From: JAAYUJ01 sp963698165
GTDB lineage: Bacteria > Desulfobacterota > Syntrophobacteria > Syntrophobacterales > Syntrophobacteraceae
Reading direction: 5' to 3'
Length of the DNA stretch: 64,000 bases
Assembly (NCBI GenBank): GCA_963698165.1
Contig: CAVOPT010000009.1
Span: 372,001-436,000 of the forward strand
Part shown: positions 55,067-62,540 of the stretch, piece after piece
How positions within the stretch are numbered: position 1 is the stretch's first letter
Layout: every line of letters starts with the position of its first letter
Position numbers and translations under genes: made by a program
The notes under the pieces: generated by a model
What the model was told of the DNA's origin: nothing
Databases searched by the model: none
What the model saw: the letters and a program-made list of their open reading frames with translations, nothing else

Positions 55067-55342
55067 TCAGCCTGGCACGTTTTCCTTCAAACCACAAACC
55101 ATCGCCTTTCTCACCGCCTCAACGCATCGCGGGTTTGTCACCGTCAAAAAGCTCTCGTTGCCGGATTTCACGAACTGGTAAGCCGCCATGGTTGCCTCGA
55201 ATGAGGGCGGTTCTGTTGTTCCATCCCGTGAGGTTTGGTTCTCAAGTCTTTCCACTCGTTTTTGCAACTTCACTCCCTGATTCTCCTCTGATAGATCAGG
55301 TCTGAAATCGATCTTTCCCGCAACCCTTCGCCCACACGTCAC
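55067..55342 (-). CDS. Conserved small hypothetical of the backbone, copy 2
   Basis: A 91-aa product from GTG 55342, one residue different from the copy at 27625. It follows the DUF5681 gene by 90 bp on the same strand, so it is a candidate last member of the right-end operon. Short coiled coil near residues 25-40. Confidence 0.45.
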   Translation of the reverse strand: MTCGRRVAGKIDFRPDLSEENQGVKLQKRVERLENQTSRDGTTEPPSFEATMAAYQFVKSGNESFLTVTNPRCVEAVRKAMVCGLKENVPG

Positions 55343-55432
55343 ATATCACCCAGTGGAGGGGTTGACCTTTTGCTGATGATGAAATGCCCACCTATGCCGC
55401 TTCCATTCTTGTGAGGCTCGGACCGATTCGGT

Positions 55433-55885
55433 TCACTTTTTCACCGCTGCTTTTTCCTCGAGTGCCACAACACGGGCTTCGATCTCGGCCGTCTCAAGAA
55501 CCTTTCTGTGGGTTTCTAATATGCCGGCCAAAGCCTGAGCCTCTGAGGGGGTGATCTTTCCTTTTGAGACAGCCGCAAGGATGGTCTCGGTCACCCTCGG
55601 CAGATCAGCCGCTGACTCGATCTTCGGGACCTTGAGCGAGACCGGGGCGTCCTTCTTGAGCGGAACAAGCCTCTCCAAGCACAGTCGCAGGGCAGTGGAA
55701 TCACCACTCAAGGCCAAATCAACTGCCTTCCTCACCAAGTTTTCCGCCTCTCCGTCGAGAAGAGCCAGGGCTACAAGAGTTGCCTTGTTCCGGCTTCCAG
55801 AAGACCGACCGGCGGGATTCCCACTCTGACCCTTCGGAAAGGGCCTTCCTCGCTGTTTCCGCGCTCTTTTATCAGCATCAGTCAT
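55433..55885 (-). CDS. DUF5681 domain protein, copy 2
   Basis: A 150-aa protein identical to 31777-32229 (GGAAGGAGCG ahead of ATG 55885). Opens with RGRPFPKGQSGNPAGR. In this copy it follows the Cys-rich and HGG-motif genes in one direction, as in many prophage- or satellite-like backbones. Likely DNA-associated; precise role unknown. Confidence 0.72.
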   Translation of the reverse strand: MTDADKRARKQRGRPFPKGQSGNPAGRSSGSRNKATLVALALLDGEAENLVRKAVDLALSGDSTALRLCLERLVPLKKDAPVSLKVPKIESAADLPRVTETILAAVSKGKITPSEAQALAGILETHRKVLETAEIEARVVALEEKAAVKK

Positions 55886-55950
55886 CCTTCGCTCCTTCCA
55901 ATCATACCCACCAATAAGACAAAGTCTGAATTTTGCTCCAAAACGCCCAG

Positions 55951-56274
55951 TCAAACGGCCTTTCTGAACAGTCTGGTGATGTCCCCCTGTCCTTTTCGAG
56001 CAGGGTTGGTTCCCATCCGATATGGATGAATGGCACACTCGGGTGTCCAACATTCCCTCACAAAGTCCTGGCTGTCACCCATACACCAGAGACATACTTG
56101 CCTTATGAGCTTGACCGATGGACGGCCCCCGCCCAGACGGTAGGGGAAAAACCAGCAAACACCATCGGCATCACATCCACCATTGAGGCAATGGTCGCCG
56201 CCGCATTCCTTCACATCGTAGGCAGATCCCACGCAGTCGACGCAGAATTTCCTAATCGCTTCGAGTGGAGTCAT
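55951..56274 (-). CDS. Cys-rich backbone protein, probable zinc-binding
   Basis: AAAGGAGGAC precedes ATG 56274. The 107-aa protein begins TPLEAIRKFCVDCVGSAYDV and has nine cysteines arranged as CxxC, CGGDxC and CLWCMGD...CWTPEC, suggesting two zinc sites. Proteins of this type are frequent in phages and integrative elements between primase and packaging genes. Function unknown. A decayed relative is at 32295-32465. Confidence 0.65.
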   Translation of the reverse strand: MTPLEAIRKFCVDCVGSAYDVKECGGDHCLNGGCDADGVCWFFPYRLGGGRPSVKLIRQVCLWCMGDSQDFVRECWTPECAIHPYRMGTNPARKGQGDITRLFRKAV

Positions 56275-56296
56275 TCAAATAGTCCTCCTTTCATAA

Positions 56297-56602
56297 TCAC
56301 AACTCGGTGAGTGTCTGCCTCATCTGCCACAACAGTTCCCGGAGCTTGGATCGCTGCGCCTGAGCTTCAGCAGTGTACCAGCCATGCTTCAAGGCATTTC
56401 TGTTTCCCTTCGGAGGTCCGGGAGACTTGCCGCCATGAAGTCTACATCTCCCGTTCGGCATGGCCGGCGCCCGACAAGGTTTCCCCGTCCGCTTGCACTT
56501 CGCGCCACATTTCCTCGTTTCTCGCAAGTGGGAGGGTAACCCCTTCCTTGTGGTGCTCGATCGCTCCGACGCAAGAGGTAGTTCCTTCATTTCCTCGATC
56601 AT
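56297..56602 (-). CDS. HGGxSTGP-like small basic protein
   Basis: From ATG 56602 (GGGAGGGGGG upstream) 101 aa with CGAKCKRTGKPCRAPAMPNG, then RCRLHGGKSPGPPKGNRNAL and KHGWYT: the signature of a small phage-associated family with Cys/His that may bind zinc or nucleic acid. It overlaps the tail of the preceding ORF in another frame. Confidence 0.65.
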   Translation of the reverse strand: MIEEMKELPLASERSSTTRKGLPSHLRETRKCGAKCKRTGKPCRAPAMPNGRCRLHGGKSPGPPKGNRNALKHGWYTAEAQAQRSKLRELLWQMRQTLTEL

Positions 56603-57239
56603 CCCCCCTCCCGGTTCCTTCACTTGCCTGGTTGAAGACTCCAACCGCCGCCTTTCCACCTGGATAGACGTGAATATGTTCGACGGTCACCTTTTGTGTC
56701 CCGGCCCTCCGGTAACGCGTCAACGCCTCCACCTGCACGGCAAAGGTTCGCATGAACCGGTCGGCAAATGTCAGGTTGAGCCGCCTCCCCTCAAATGACT
56801 GATTCGGTATATTTGCACGGCGCAGGCAATCCATGGCTTGGTTGTGGGCGGAAACCATCTGTGCGCAAAGCAGACCTTCGAGTTGATTTCTGGGCGCAAT
56901 GCCGCATAAAGCGGCCATTAAACTATTTGTGTGCTGAGCCGGATCAGAAAATGGCTGATCTGTCGCGTTGGACGTTTGTGTCAGGAGCATATTGCCCAGG
57001 TCTGGATCAACGGCCCCGGTGGCGGCCCAAAGACCAGCGAAGAAGTGATCGTCACCCTTTGCCCTATTATTGGTTATAATATTCCGCCCGTCCTTATCTT
57101 GACCGGCACTCTTCCAGAAATCCGAGCCTGGAGTGCTCTCCACCCTGGCCTTGTATGCCTCGATCCGGTCCCGTTCAGCCTTCGTCAATTCCACGGTCTG
57201 TGATTGCTCGGGTGCTGTTTTGACTTTTTTCTTTCTCAT
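56442..57239 (-). CDS. Conserved phage/ICE protein with VEHIHVYPGGKA motif
   Basis: A 265-aa ORF; ATG 57239 overlaps the SpoVG-like stop (ATGA). Residues 1-205 are soluble and helical, ending in VTVEHIHVYPGGKAAVGVFN, which matches the end of a family common next to primases in satellite-type elements (usual form VHVxxGGQAIVG). The last 55-60 residues overlap the HGG gene and are unlike the family, so a stop may have been lost or a small indel lies near 56640. Role unknown. Confidence 0.6.
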   Translation of the reverse strand: MRKKKVKTAPEQSQTVELTKAERDRIEAYKARVESTPGSDFWKSAGQDKDGRNIITNNRAKGDDHFFAGLWAATGAVDPDLGNMLLTQTSNATDQPFSDPAQHTNSLMAALCGIAPRNQLEGLLCAQMVSAHNQAMDCLRRANIPNQSFEGRRLNLTFADRFMRTFAVQVEALTRYRRAGTQKVTVEHIHVYPGGKAAVGVFNQASEGTGRGDDRGNEGTTSCVGAIEHHKEGVTLPLARNEEMWREVQADGETLSGAGHAEREM

Positions 57240-57545
57240 ATGAACTGAAATCCCTCATCATCGTGAAGTTTTCGCATACCCGCAGCACTCTGACGCCACA
57301 CAGCCAGCATAGCCGCCTCCACCAGATCCTGCAGTGTCCTCGGAAACTCGATCAGTTTGTGTACCGGGTTTTCCATCTGATCCGGTCCACGACTCTTGGG
57401 GAGGAGAAACCCACGGCTTCTGTCCCGGCTTCTGGATGACGCGGAACCCCCCGAACAGGGTCTCATCGATTTTGAGTTGTACAAATGCCTTCATGTGCCC
57501 ATTGCCATTCACTGGCCGGATCTTTTGCACGATGATGTTTGCCAT
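57236..57545 (-). CDS. SpoVG-like protein, one frameshift
   Basis: Starts at ATG 57545 (GGAGAG upstream). First frame: ANIIVQKIRPVNGNGHMKAF and GGFRVIQ, a close fit to SpoVG-type RNA/DNA-binding proteins. The second half (NPVHKLIEFPRTLQDLVEAA) is in another frame. Dropping one T from TTTT at 57369-57372 (plus strand) joins them into about 102 aa that ends in a 4-base overlap with the next gene. That coupling argues for a functional gene and a sequencing-type indel. Confidence 0.7.
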
Positions 57546-57555
57546 GGTCTCTCCT

Positions 57556-57858
57556 TCAGTGGATAGTGTTCATGCTGAAATTCTGGCACTCCCGGAGTAG
57601 GCTGAGACCGTCCATTCGGGCTTTGGTCGATTTGCATACCCCATCCACGAGTCTGGTGCAGTAGAAGCACTTCACCCGGCCAAGACCGTCAGGATAAGGT
57701 GGTCCCTCTCGCTTTAGTTCTTGCATGATTGCAGCCTTGTGTTCGAGGATTAGGGTCCGGTTTTCGTCGGTCAGAAGATGCTTTGGTCCACATTTGAGGT
57801 TCTCGCCGGCCAGGAAGATTTGTAGACCCTCAGCTTTGAGTTGTTGGAGTACCGTCAT
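57556..57858 (-). CDS. TubC_N-like docking domain protein with C-terminal Cys motif
   Basis: A 100-aa protein beginning within the primase stop (TGATG). The first 50 residues (VLQQLKAEGLQIFLAGENLK, LEHKAAIMQEL) match the TubC_N-type docking fold often encoded after primases in mobile elements. The tail has CFYCTRLVDGVC and a later Cys, a probable zinc site. Its partner is probably the primase-helicase. Confidence 0.6.
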   Translation of the reverse strand: MTVLQQLKAEGLQIFLAGENLKCGPKHLLTDENRTLILEHKAAIMQELKREGPPYPDGLGRVKCFYCTRLVDGVCKSTKARMDGLSLLRECQNFSMNTIH

Positions 57859-60800
57859 CACAGCACCTCCATGTCATCATCTAATTCGCACCATTCTTCT
57901 TCGGGGATGTGCATTTCCAGGTCATAAAGGTCTTGAGCGTTGTTTTCTCTCCCTCCTTGCACCCCTGTTTTGGTCGGTCCAGTCGGTACAACACCAGAAT
58001 CATTTGTAATATCAATTGATTGTCCTGGACCATCCATTATTGTGGGACCGGTCCCGGTCGGTCCATCGTTATTGTGGACAGTTGCTTGGGACCAGTGGTG
58101 ACCGGTTCTACGATTTTCGTCGGTCCTTGGGATTTCACTGGAATCATTCACATTTTCATCTTTGGACCGGCGTGACCGGTCGTCTAGGGGGCTATCCCTC
58201 ACATAAATTTCGTGCAACTTCAAAACGTGGGTGTGATCGAATGTGTAAAACCTGAGTTTCTTTTTATGGCCATCCGGTTTTTTCCTAACCGGTTTTTTCA
58301 TACATAGAGAGAATCGTGAGAGAGCTTCACCAACCCATTTATCCCCTGGTTTCTTCTCCCCCTGAATGTCCATCGCCCTCAATATGTCCTCCCCGCTCAT
58401 CTCAAAGGTATTTCGCACTTCTTCCGCGCTTTGCTTGAGAACATCAAAAAGGGTTTGTTCCCAGCCATTTAGCTCATGCCGCCCCTCGTCTGCCCCGTTT
58501 GTGAATACTCCCCGGATTTCCTCGATCTCAGACTGGTCCACATTCAAAGACTGGAGCACCGCCTTCATAGGCCGCCAGAGTTCACCTGTCCGGGTTCCGG
58601 TTCCTTCAATCCCCTGGTAATAGGTCAAAACCTCTTTGAAACGGGTCAGGGTGAAACGGTAGAGTTTGTCTCGGAGTTCCGGCCATATCGGCTCCCACCC
58701 CTCCAGATCGGGTAGCCTGTTCCGAGTCCGAGTCATTGGAATTCGGACGCATCGGTCTGCAAGATCAGGGTCTAGCCGCTTGGTGCTGGCGAAGGCTTTA
58801 GGCCCGTATGTTGAAAACTCAAGAACGGACCTCCCCGACTTTGAAACCTCCACGATCCGGCGGCGGCCACCTGCTTTCTTATAAGAGTCTGCAAGAAGAC
58901 CTATGAGGTTTCCAGTTTCGGGACTGCCGTCAAGTTTCTCTGCCTGGTCGAGAAGAAGCGTCCCACGCAACCCATCCGTGGTATCCCCCAGCGCAGCCAC
59001 TGAAATGTCCCGGCCCTTCCAGGAATTGAAGCTGACACACCGCAGAGCTTCGAGAGTGTTACTCTTCCCGCATTCCTTGGGGCCGTGGAAGTATAGGAAT
59101 GGGAATGCGGTAAAAAGGTGCGAGAAAAACGTACCTACCACCCAGGCCGCCATAAGCCCGTAAACGGGTTCAGGCAGGTCGAGGAATTTCCGAAAGGCGA
59201 TCTTTAGTCCTTGGAAAAGATCTTCTTCACCGGTGGGGTCTTGTGTGAAGGATCGGAGGCGGTCCAAGTTCCAGGTGTCATTGACAAAAGGTGGTGTGCC
59301 ACTCTTTATTCGGTAACTTTGCCCTTCTCTCTCTAGGGTTTCCACATTTACCAGAGCCTCGACCCTATCTCCGTCCGAAACGATGAGAACAAGGCCATCT
59401 CCATCATCCCCATGGTCAACTCTGAATCCCAAGGTCATGAATCCATCGTGGAAATCAATTGCGGGATGGACACGGGGAATCGCCTGCAAGGAGTCAAGGC
59501 TCGTGAGACGGGCACCACTTTGTTGTGTGTGGTCCGTCGAGAGTGTTAGTTTGGAAATCTCCTTACGAAGACCTTTGATGAATTCGGAACTGAGCTTGAA
59601 CGATTTCTTAATGTAATCGAGGTGCGCGACAAGAGAGTCTTCAGGTAGCTTGGCCAACTCCTCCTTGATGGGTCCGAGAGGTTCCACCAGTTGCAGTTGG
59701 TCCAGCCCTTTGGCTGAAAGCAAGTCAATATCCCGCAGGAGCGGCGTCTTCGCCTGGTCGATGTGTACGTACCATGCTTCGATGCCGTTGGCCTGTACGA
59801 ACTCGTCCGGGTCCATGCCGTCTGGAAGCTTTGGTGCCACCTTGGGTGCGATGCCCACTTCATTGAGTGACCTCACGCAAGATGCAATTCCGTTTTCACC
59901 CGCCACGTCAGGATCGAGGCAAATGGTGACGGACTTCACACCGCACCGCGCCATGGTCTGAGCCTGCAACTTCGACAAGGACGAAGCAACGCAGGCTACA
60001 ACACGGGTATCACCTCGGCACTGTAGGAATGCGGCATCGGTGACACCCTCCACCAAGACGACATGCTTGTGGCCAGCCCTACGTGCTCTGTCGAAGTAGA
60101 GAGGCGATCTCTTGGTGGACTCGAGAGTGGTTCCGGCCTCGTCTTTCGGGTTGGGTAGCGCCATCTTCTTGGGGATAGTTGGTTCTTCCCAGGGTATCCG
60201 ATCCTCCTCAGATCGTGCTTCCCACTCTTGATAGGCTTTGTCCCTCTGCTCACGATAGACGGGAACATCCTTCATCAGCGGTGGCTTCTTCTCTCGCCAC
60301 GTGCCATAGATGGTGAGCGGGTGCCCATACTCGTCGTTCCATGGGAAGAGCACATACCCTTCCCACTTTGGCTTGAGCACCCCGGCTGCTTTGGCATCCT
60401 CGATGCTATGGCCTGCCGCGGTGATAGCCTCCCGCATGGCAGACACGCTTCCGTAGTAACCAAGCCTCAAATTGATGATGTCCTCATCAGTGAAACCTCG
60501 GGAGTGCAGATAATCTCTGACATCGTCAGGGATGTGCTCTCTTGCCTTAACCATGACGGTCTCAAGGATGGTTCGCCGGGTTTCCCGTCTCTGTGCTCTC
60601 TCGATCTCTTCTCTTGAAAGCGTACGTTCAGGAAAGGGAACGCCCACTTCCTTGGCCATGTCACGCACGAGGTCCACAAACTCTTTATTTCGTGGTGTGC
60701 CGGTCCCGCCATTCTGCTTGTGTCGGTACTTGATCGGTCCGCCACCGTCGTGGCAGCCTTGACACCACCAACTCTTGCTCCCAGGGTCCACCACAAACGA

Positions 60801-60998
60801 GGTGCCGCTTTTGCTGTGATGCCAGGGACAAGCCCCTCGCCATTTGCCATTGCTCTTCTGAAAACGGTGTATTGGGTCATCGAAGACTTGTTCGGCGGTG
60901 AGTCTTGGCAGGATCTCACGATCAAGGAATTCAGAGAGAGCGGGGGCTTGATGATCAATAGGGTCTTCGCTGCGGGTTTTCTCTCCAGCCATGATCAC
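57858..60998 (-). CDS. Primase-helicase (DnaG-type zinc ribbon, TOPRIM, P-loop ATPase)
   Basis: A 1046-aa replication protein. CHC2-type zinc ribbon at about 57-82 (CPWHH...WWCQGC), TOPRIM around 318-380 (VVLVEGVTDAAFLQ; CLDPDVAGENG), then a linker and a helicase-like ATPase with Walker A FHGPKECGKSNT (about 640) and LLLDQAEKL as Walker B. The C-terminus contains a winged-helix-like part and a low-complexity tail. It would prime and unwind the excised element, like P4 alpha or the large primases of phage satellites. Its ATG overlaps the upstream HTH stop. Intact. Confidence 0.9.
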   Translation of the reverse strand: MIMAGEKTRSEDPIDHQAPALSEFLDREILPRLTAEQVFDDPIHRFQKSNGKWRGACPWHHSKSGTSFVVDPGSKSWWCQGCHDGGGPIKYRHKQNGGTGTPRNKEFVDLVRDMAKEVGVPFPERTLSREEIERAQRRETRRTILETVMVKAREHIPDDVRDYLHSRGFTDEDIINLRLGYYGSVSAMREAITAAGHSIEDAKAAGVLKPKWEGYVLFPWNDEYGHPLTIYGTWREKKPPLMKDVPVYREQRDKAYQEWEARSEEDRIPWEEPTIPKKMALPNPKDEAGTTLESTKRSPLYFDRARRAGHKHVVLVEGVTDAAFLQCRGDTRVVACVASSLSKLQAQTMARCGVKSVTICLDPDVAGENGIASCVRSLNEVGIAPKVAPKLPDGMDPDEFVQANGIEAWYVHIDQAKTPLLRDIDLLSAKGLDQLQLVEPLGPIKEELAKLPEDSLVAHLDYIKKSFKLSSEFIKGLRKEISKLTLSTDHTQQSGARLTSLDSLQAIPRVHPAIDFHDGFMTLGFRVDHGDDGDGLVLIVSDGDRVEALVNVETLEREGQSYRIKSGTPPFVNDTWNLDRLRSFTQDPTGEEDLFQGLKIAFRKFLDLPEPVYGLMAAWVVGTFFSHLFTAFPFLYFHGPKECGKSNTLEALRCVSFNSWKGRDISVAALGDTTDGLRGTLLLDQAEKLDGSPETGNLIGLLADSYKKAGGRRRIVEVSKSGRSVLEFSTYGPKAFASTKRLDPDLADRCVRIPMTRTRNRLPDLEGWEPIWPELRDKLYRFTLTRFKEVLTYYQGIEGTGTRTGELWRPMKAVLQSLNVDQSEIEEIRGVFTNGADEGRHELNGWEQTLFDVLKQSAEEVRNTFEMSGEDILRAMDIQGEKKPGDKWVGEALSRFSLCMKKPVRKKPDGHKKKLRFYTFDHTHVLKLHEIYVRDSPLDDRSRRSKDENVNDSSEIPRTDENRRTGHHWSQATVHNNDGPTGTGPTIMDGPGQSIDITNDSGVVPTGPTKTGVQGGRENNAQDLYDLEMHIPEEEWCELDDDMEVL

Positions 60999-61270
60999 TC
61001 CTGCGCATCTTTTGACGATCGGCTGATCTTGGCCTCAGATAGGCGTTTCCTGCCTCTTTTCACAAGTGGTTCACTCGGTAAAGACTCCACCCAAGCAAGG
61101 ATCTCGGTGACCCGGAATAGAGGCTTGGTTCCAAAGTATCTAGGCTTGACTGGTAGGCTTCCCTCACTGAGCCGGTTCTGCAACGTTGAGACCGCAATCC
61201 CGGTGATCTTTCCGAAACCGTCCCAGGAGACAAATAGGGGATCGAGTTCTCGGATCTTGGCCTTTTTCAT
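60995..61270 (-). CDS. Small helix-turn-helix protein
   Basis: ATG 61270 overlaps the previous stop (TAATG). The 91-aa product has one HTH (GFGKITGIAVSTLQNRLSEG, then LPVKPRYFGTKPLFRVTEIL) with a MerR/AlpA-like wing, and a basic tail. It overlaps the primase start by four bases. Likely regulator of the operon or origin-binding factor. Confidence 0.7.
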   Translation of the reverse strand: MKKAKIRELDPLFVSWDGFGKITGIAVSTLQNRLSEGSLPVKPRYFGTKPLFRVTEILAWVESLPSEPLVKRGRKRLSEAKISRSSKDAQE

Positions 61271-61482
61271 TAGACTACTCCCCTCCGCTTCTCCATCCAC
61301 GCAAAGAGTTCTTCCTTCCGTACCCTGATGAGTCTTTTCCCTAGTCTAGAGTGAGGAATTGGGTCGGACTTGTCGTGAATCAGCTGATGCGCCAGGCGTT
61401 CAGAAATCTCCAAGCATGTAGCAACACCGGCGATTGATAGGTACTCAGGAGCATAGGTCTGTTTTCTCTTTTTATGGAACAT
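61270..61482 (-). CDS. AlpA/excisionase-like helix-turn-helix protein
   Basis: From ATG 61482 a 70-aa protein (ORF opens to 61563). EYLSIAGVATCLEISERLAH and SRLGKRLIRVRKEELFAWME form the winged HTH of AlpA/excisionase proteins, which activate integrase or assist excision. First gene of the right-end operon, downstream of a structured leader. The ribosome site is weak (AAAGGGG). Confidence 0.75.
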   Translation of the reverse strand: MFHKKRKQTYAPEYLSIAGVATCLEISERLAHQLIHDKSDPIPHSRLGKRLIRVRKEELFAWMEKRRGVV

Positions 61483-61530
61483 CGGTGGCACCCCTTTTGA
61501 TCTTGGAGGGGTCCATGTGGGGAGGTCATG

Positions 61531-61640
61531 AGCAGAAAAAAGAAAGGACCGAAGACCCTTCATTGTAATAGAAATGGGGTCTCGGTCCCAAGAAATCTGC
61601 TGAAAAACCAGACATGGAAGACCCTCTGAGCCGTTCCATG
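61531..61640 (-). promoter_or_regulatory. Structured leader with terminator and competing arm (P4-immunity-like)
   Basis: Minus strand, in transcript order: hairpin CATGGAA...TTCCATG (61640-61613) whose loop holds GAGGGTCTTCC; then GGGACCGAGACCCC (61589-61576); then GGGTCTTCGGTCC (61558-61546) followed by TTTCTTTTTTC (from 61545). The second and third segments pair as an intrinsic terminator. The first segment can also pair with the second. One segment complementary to two others is the logic of P4 immunity leaders. Confidence 0.55.
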
Positions 61641-61679
61641 TTTGGGTTTGACTCGGTTAGAAATATTGTACTCTTTGCC

Positions 61680-61718
61680 TATTATTTTAATAATAAAGCA
61701 CCTGCGATCTGCTGTCAA
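61680..61718 (-). promoter_or_regulatory. Promoter and palindromic operator of the right-end operon
   Basis: Minus strand TTGACA (61718-61713), 17-bp spacer and TATTAT (61695-61690). The perfect palindrome TATTATTTTAATAATA (61680-61695) covers the -10 box, a good repressor site. Start of transcription near 61683, giving a leader of about 200 nt. Confidence 0.65.
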
Positions 61719-62083
61719 CATCCAAATGACCAAGAAGTGCAGAGCAACCAGAATCGAGAAATCGAGATCCAATAGACTCATGAGCAGATAAGGCTCGAAC
61801 TTATCCAGAGCTGTTTTTGAAAAGGACTGTTAGGGTCAGGTCAAGGACGAATGATTTTCTATGGAAGGAGGACAAGAAATTTATTAAGGCTTATTCTGGG
61901 AGAGATCCAGGGATAGCCGGTGTTGTCGTAGGGTCCAGCTATCCCTGGAAGATGGTCAACATTTGGTCAACAATTGTCTGAAAACATCCCCATTTTTCAC
62001 TATTTTTCCCTGCCGTCGCAAAATAGTTCAACCAACCGAAAACACAGAGCTTTATTCCTTCCCTGAAATTCCCTGGAATGCCT
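61719..62083. other. Right terminal region of the island
   Basis: Non-coding. Holds a perfect 12-bp inverted repeat TCCAGGGATAGC / GCTATCCCTGGA (61906-61917 and 61938-61949, 20-base loop) and direct TGGTCAAC motifs (61953-61960 and 61964-61971) matching those near attL. These probably serve recombination or replication. Confidence 0.5.
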
Positions 62084-62103
62084 TCACTTGGATATGATCT
62101 CCA
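62084..62103. repeat. attR: 20-bp attachment repeat
   Basis: TCACTTGGATATGATCTCCA, the last six codons and stop of the NIL/4Fe-4S gene, identical to 19168-19187. Confidence 0.9.
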
Positions 62104-62494
62104 CCGCCTTGTAGGCGCACACGGGAACACACAGTTCACAGGCGATGCACTTATCATGGTTGAACGAGACGTGCATGTCGGGCCTGGACACCGAAAGGGC
62201 GCCCGTCGGACAGATGGACACGCAGGCCGTGCACTCGATGCACCGGTCTTCATGCCACGTGACATCCCGGGCAAGGGGTTCCACACCCACTCCCAGTTCC
62301 TTCAAGAAGCGCAGGGCGGCGTCGAGGTTTTTCTTCCTGCCGGAAATCTCCACGACGAGCCTGCCCTGCTCCTTGGGCGTGATGCGGGCCCCGAGAATAT
62401 TCACCATCAGGTCATGCTTCTTGATGAGCTGGTACGTGATGGGTTGTTCGATCAGTTTGGGCGGAAAATGAAGCACGAGTTTCATCTGGGCCAT
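62084..62494 (-). CDS. NIL domain and 4Fe-4S ferredoxin protein
   Basis: From ATG 62494 (GAGGGAGG upstream) 136 aa. Residues 1-75 are a NIL domain (KLVLHFPPKLIEQPITYQLI); the C-terminal half holds two 4Fe-4S motifs (CIECTACVSICP and CIACELCVPVCA). With a DUF39 partner such proteins supply electrons for sulfide-dependent homocysteine synthesis from aspartate semialdehyde in methanogens and sulfate reducers (established for MA1821/MA1822-type pairs; inferred here). Its 3' end is the island integration site and remains intact. Confidence 0.9.
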   Translation of the reverse strand: MAQMKLVLHFPPKLIEQPITYQLIKKHDLMVNILGARITPKEQGRLVVEISGRKKNLDAALRFLKELGVGVEPLARDVTWHEDRCIECTACVSICPTGALSVSRPDMHVSFNHDKCIACELCVPVCAYKAVEIISK

Positions 62495-62540
62495 GTCAAA
62501 GCCTCCCTCTCGCAAGGCGCATCATGGAAAAACCGTGGGG

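Larger units (their letters stand above)
49931..56011. repeat. Large duplicated block, copy 2 (interrupted by ISAs1)
   Basis: Matches 21908-32355 except for insertions. This copy is contiguous with the backbone operon at its right end, so it may be the original. Just left of 49931 the two copies differ at several bases within 30, and right of 56011 they diverge with indels, while the core is nearly identical. Confidence 0.9.
19168..62103. mobile_element. Integrative element of about 43 kb inserted in the 3' end of the NIL/4Fe-4S gene
   Basis: Bounded by perfect 20-bp direct repeats, with a tyrosine integrase next to the left repeat and an AlpA-like HTH/primase operon at the right end. This is the layout of P4-like satellites and ICE-type islands. 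The right copy is the terminal codons of a host gene, which stays intact. I saw no capsid, terminase, relaxase or type IV secretion genes, so self-transfer is not supported. The cargo is dominated by secreted proteins and nested transposable elements. Confidence 0.88.

Noticed and set aside
61560..61781. 73-codon hydrophobic minus-strand ORF before the AlpA-like gene
   Set aside because: It spans the promoter and operator at 61680-61718, so it would have to be transcribed from elsewhere; likely chance.
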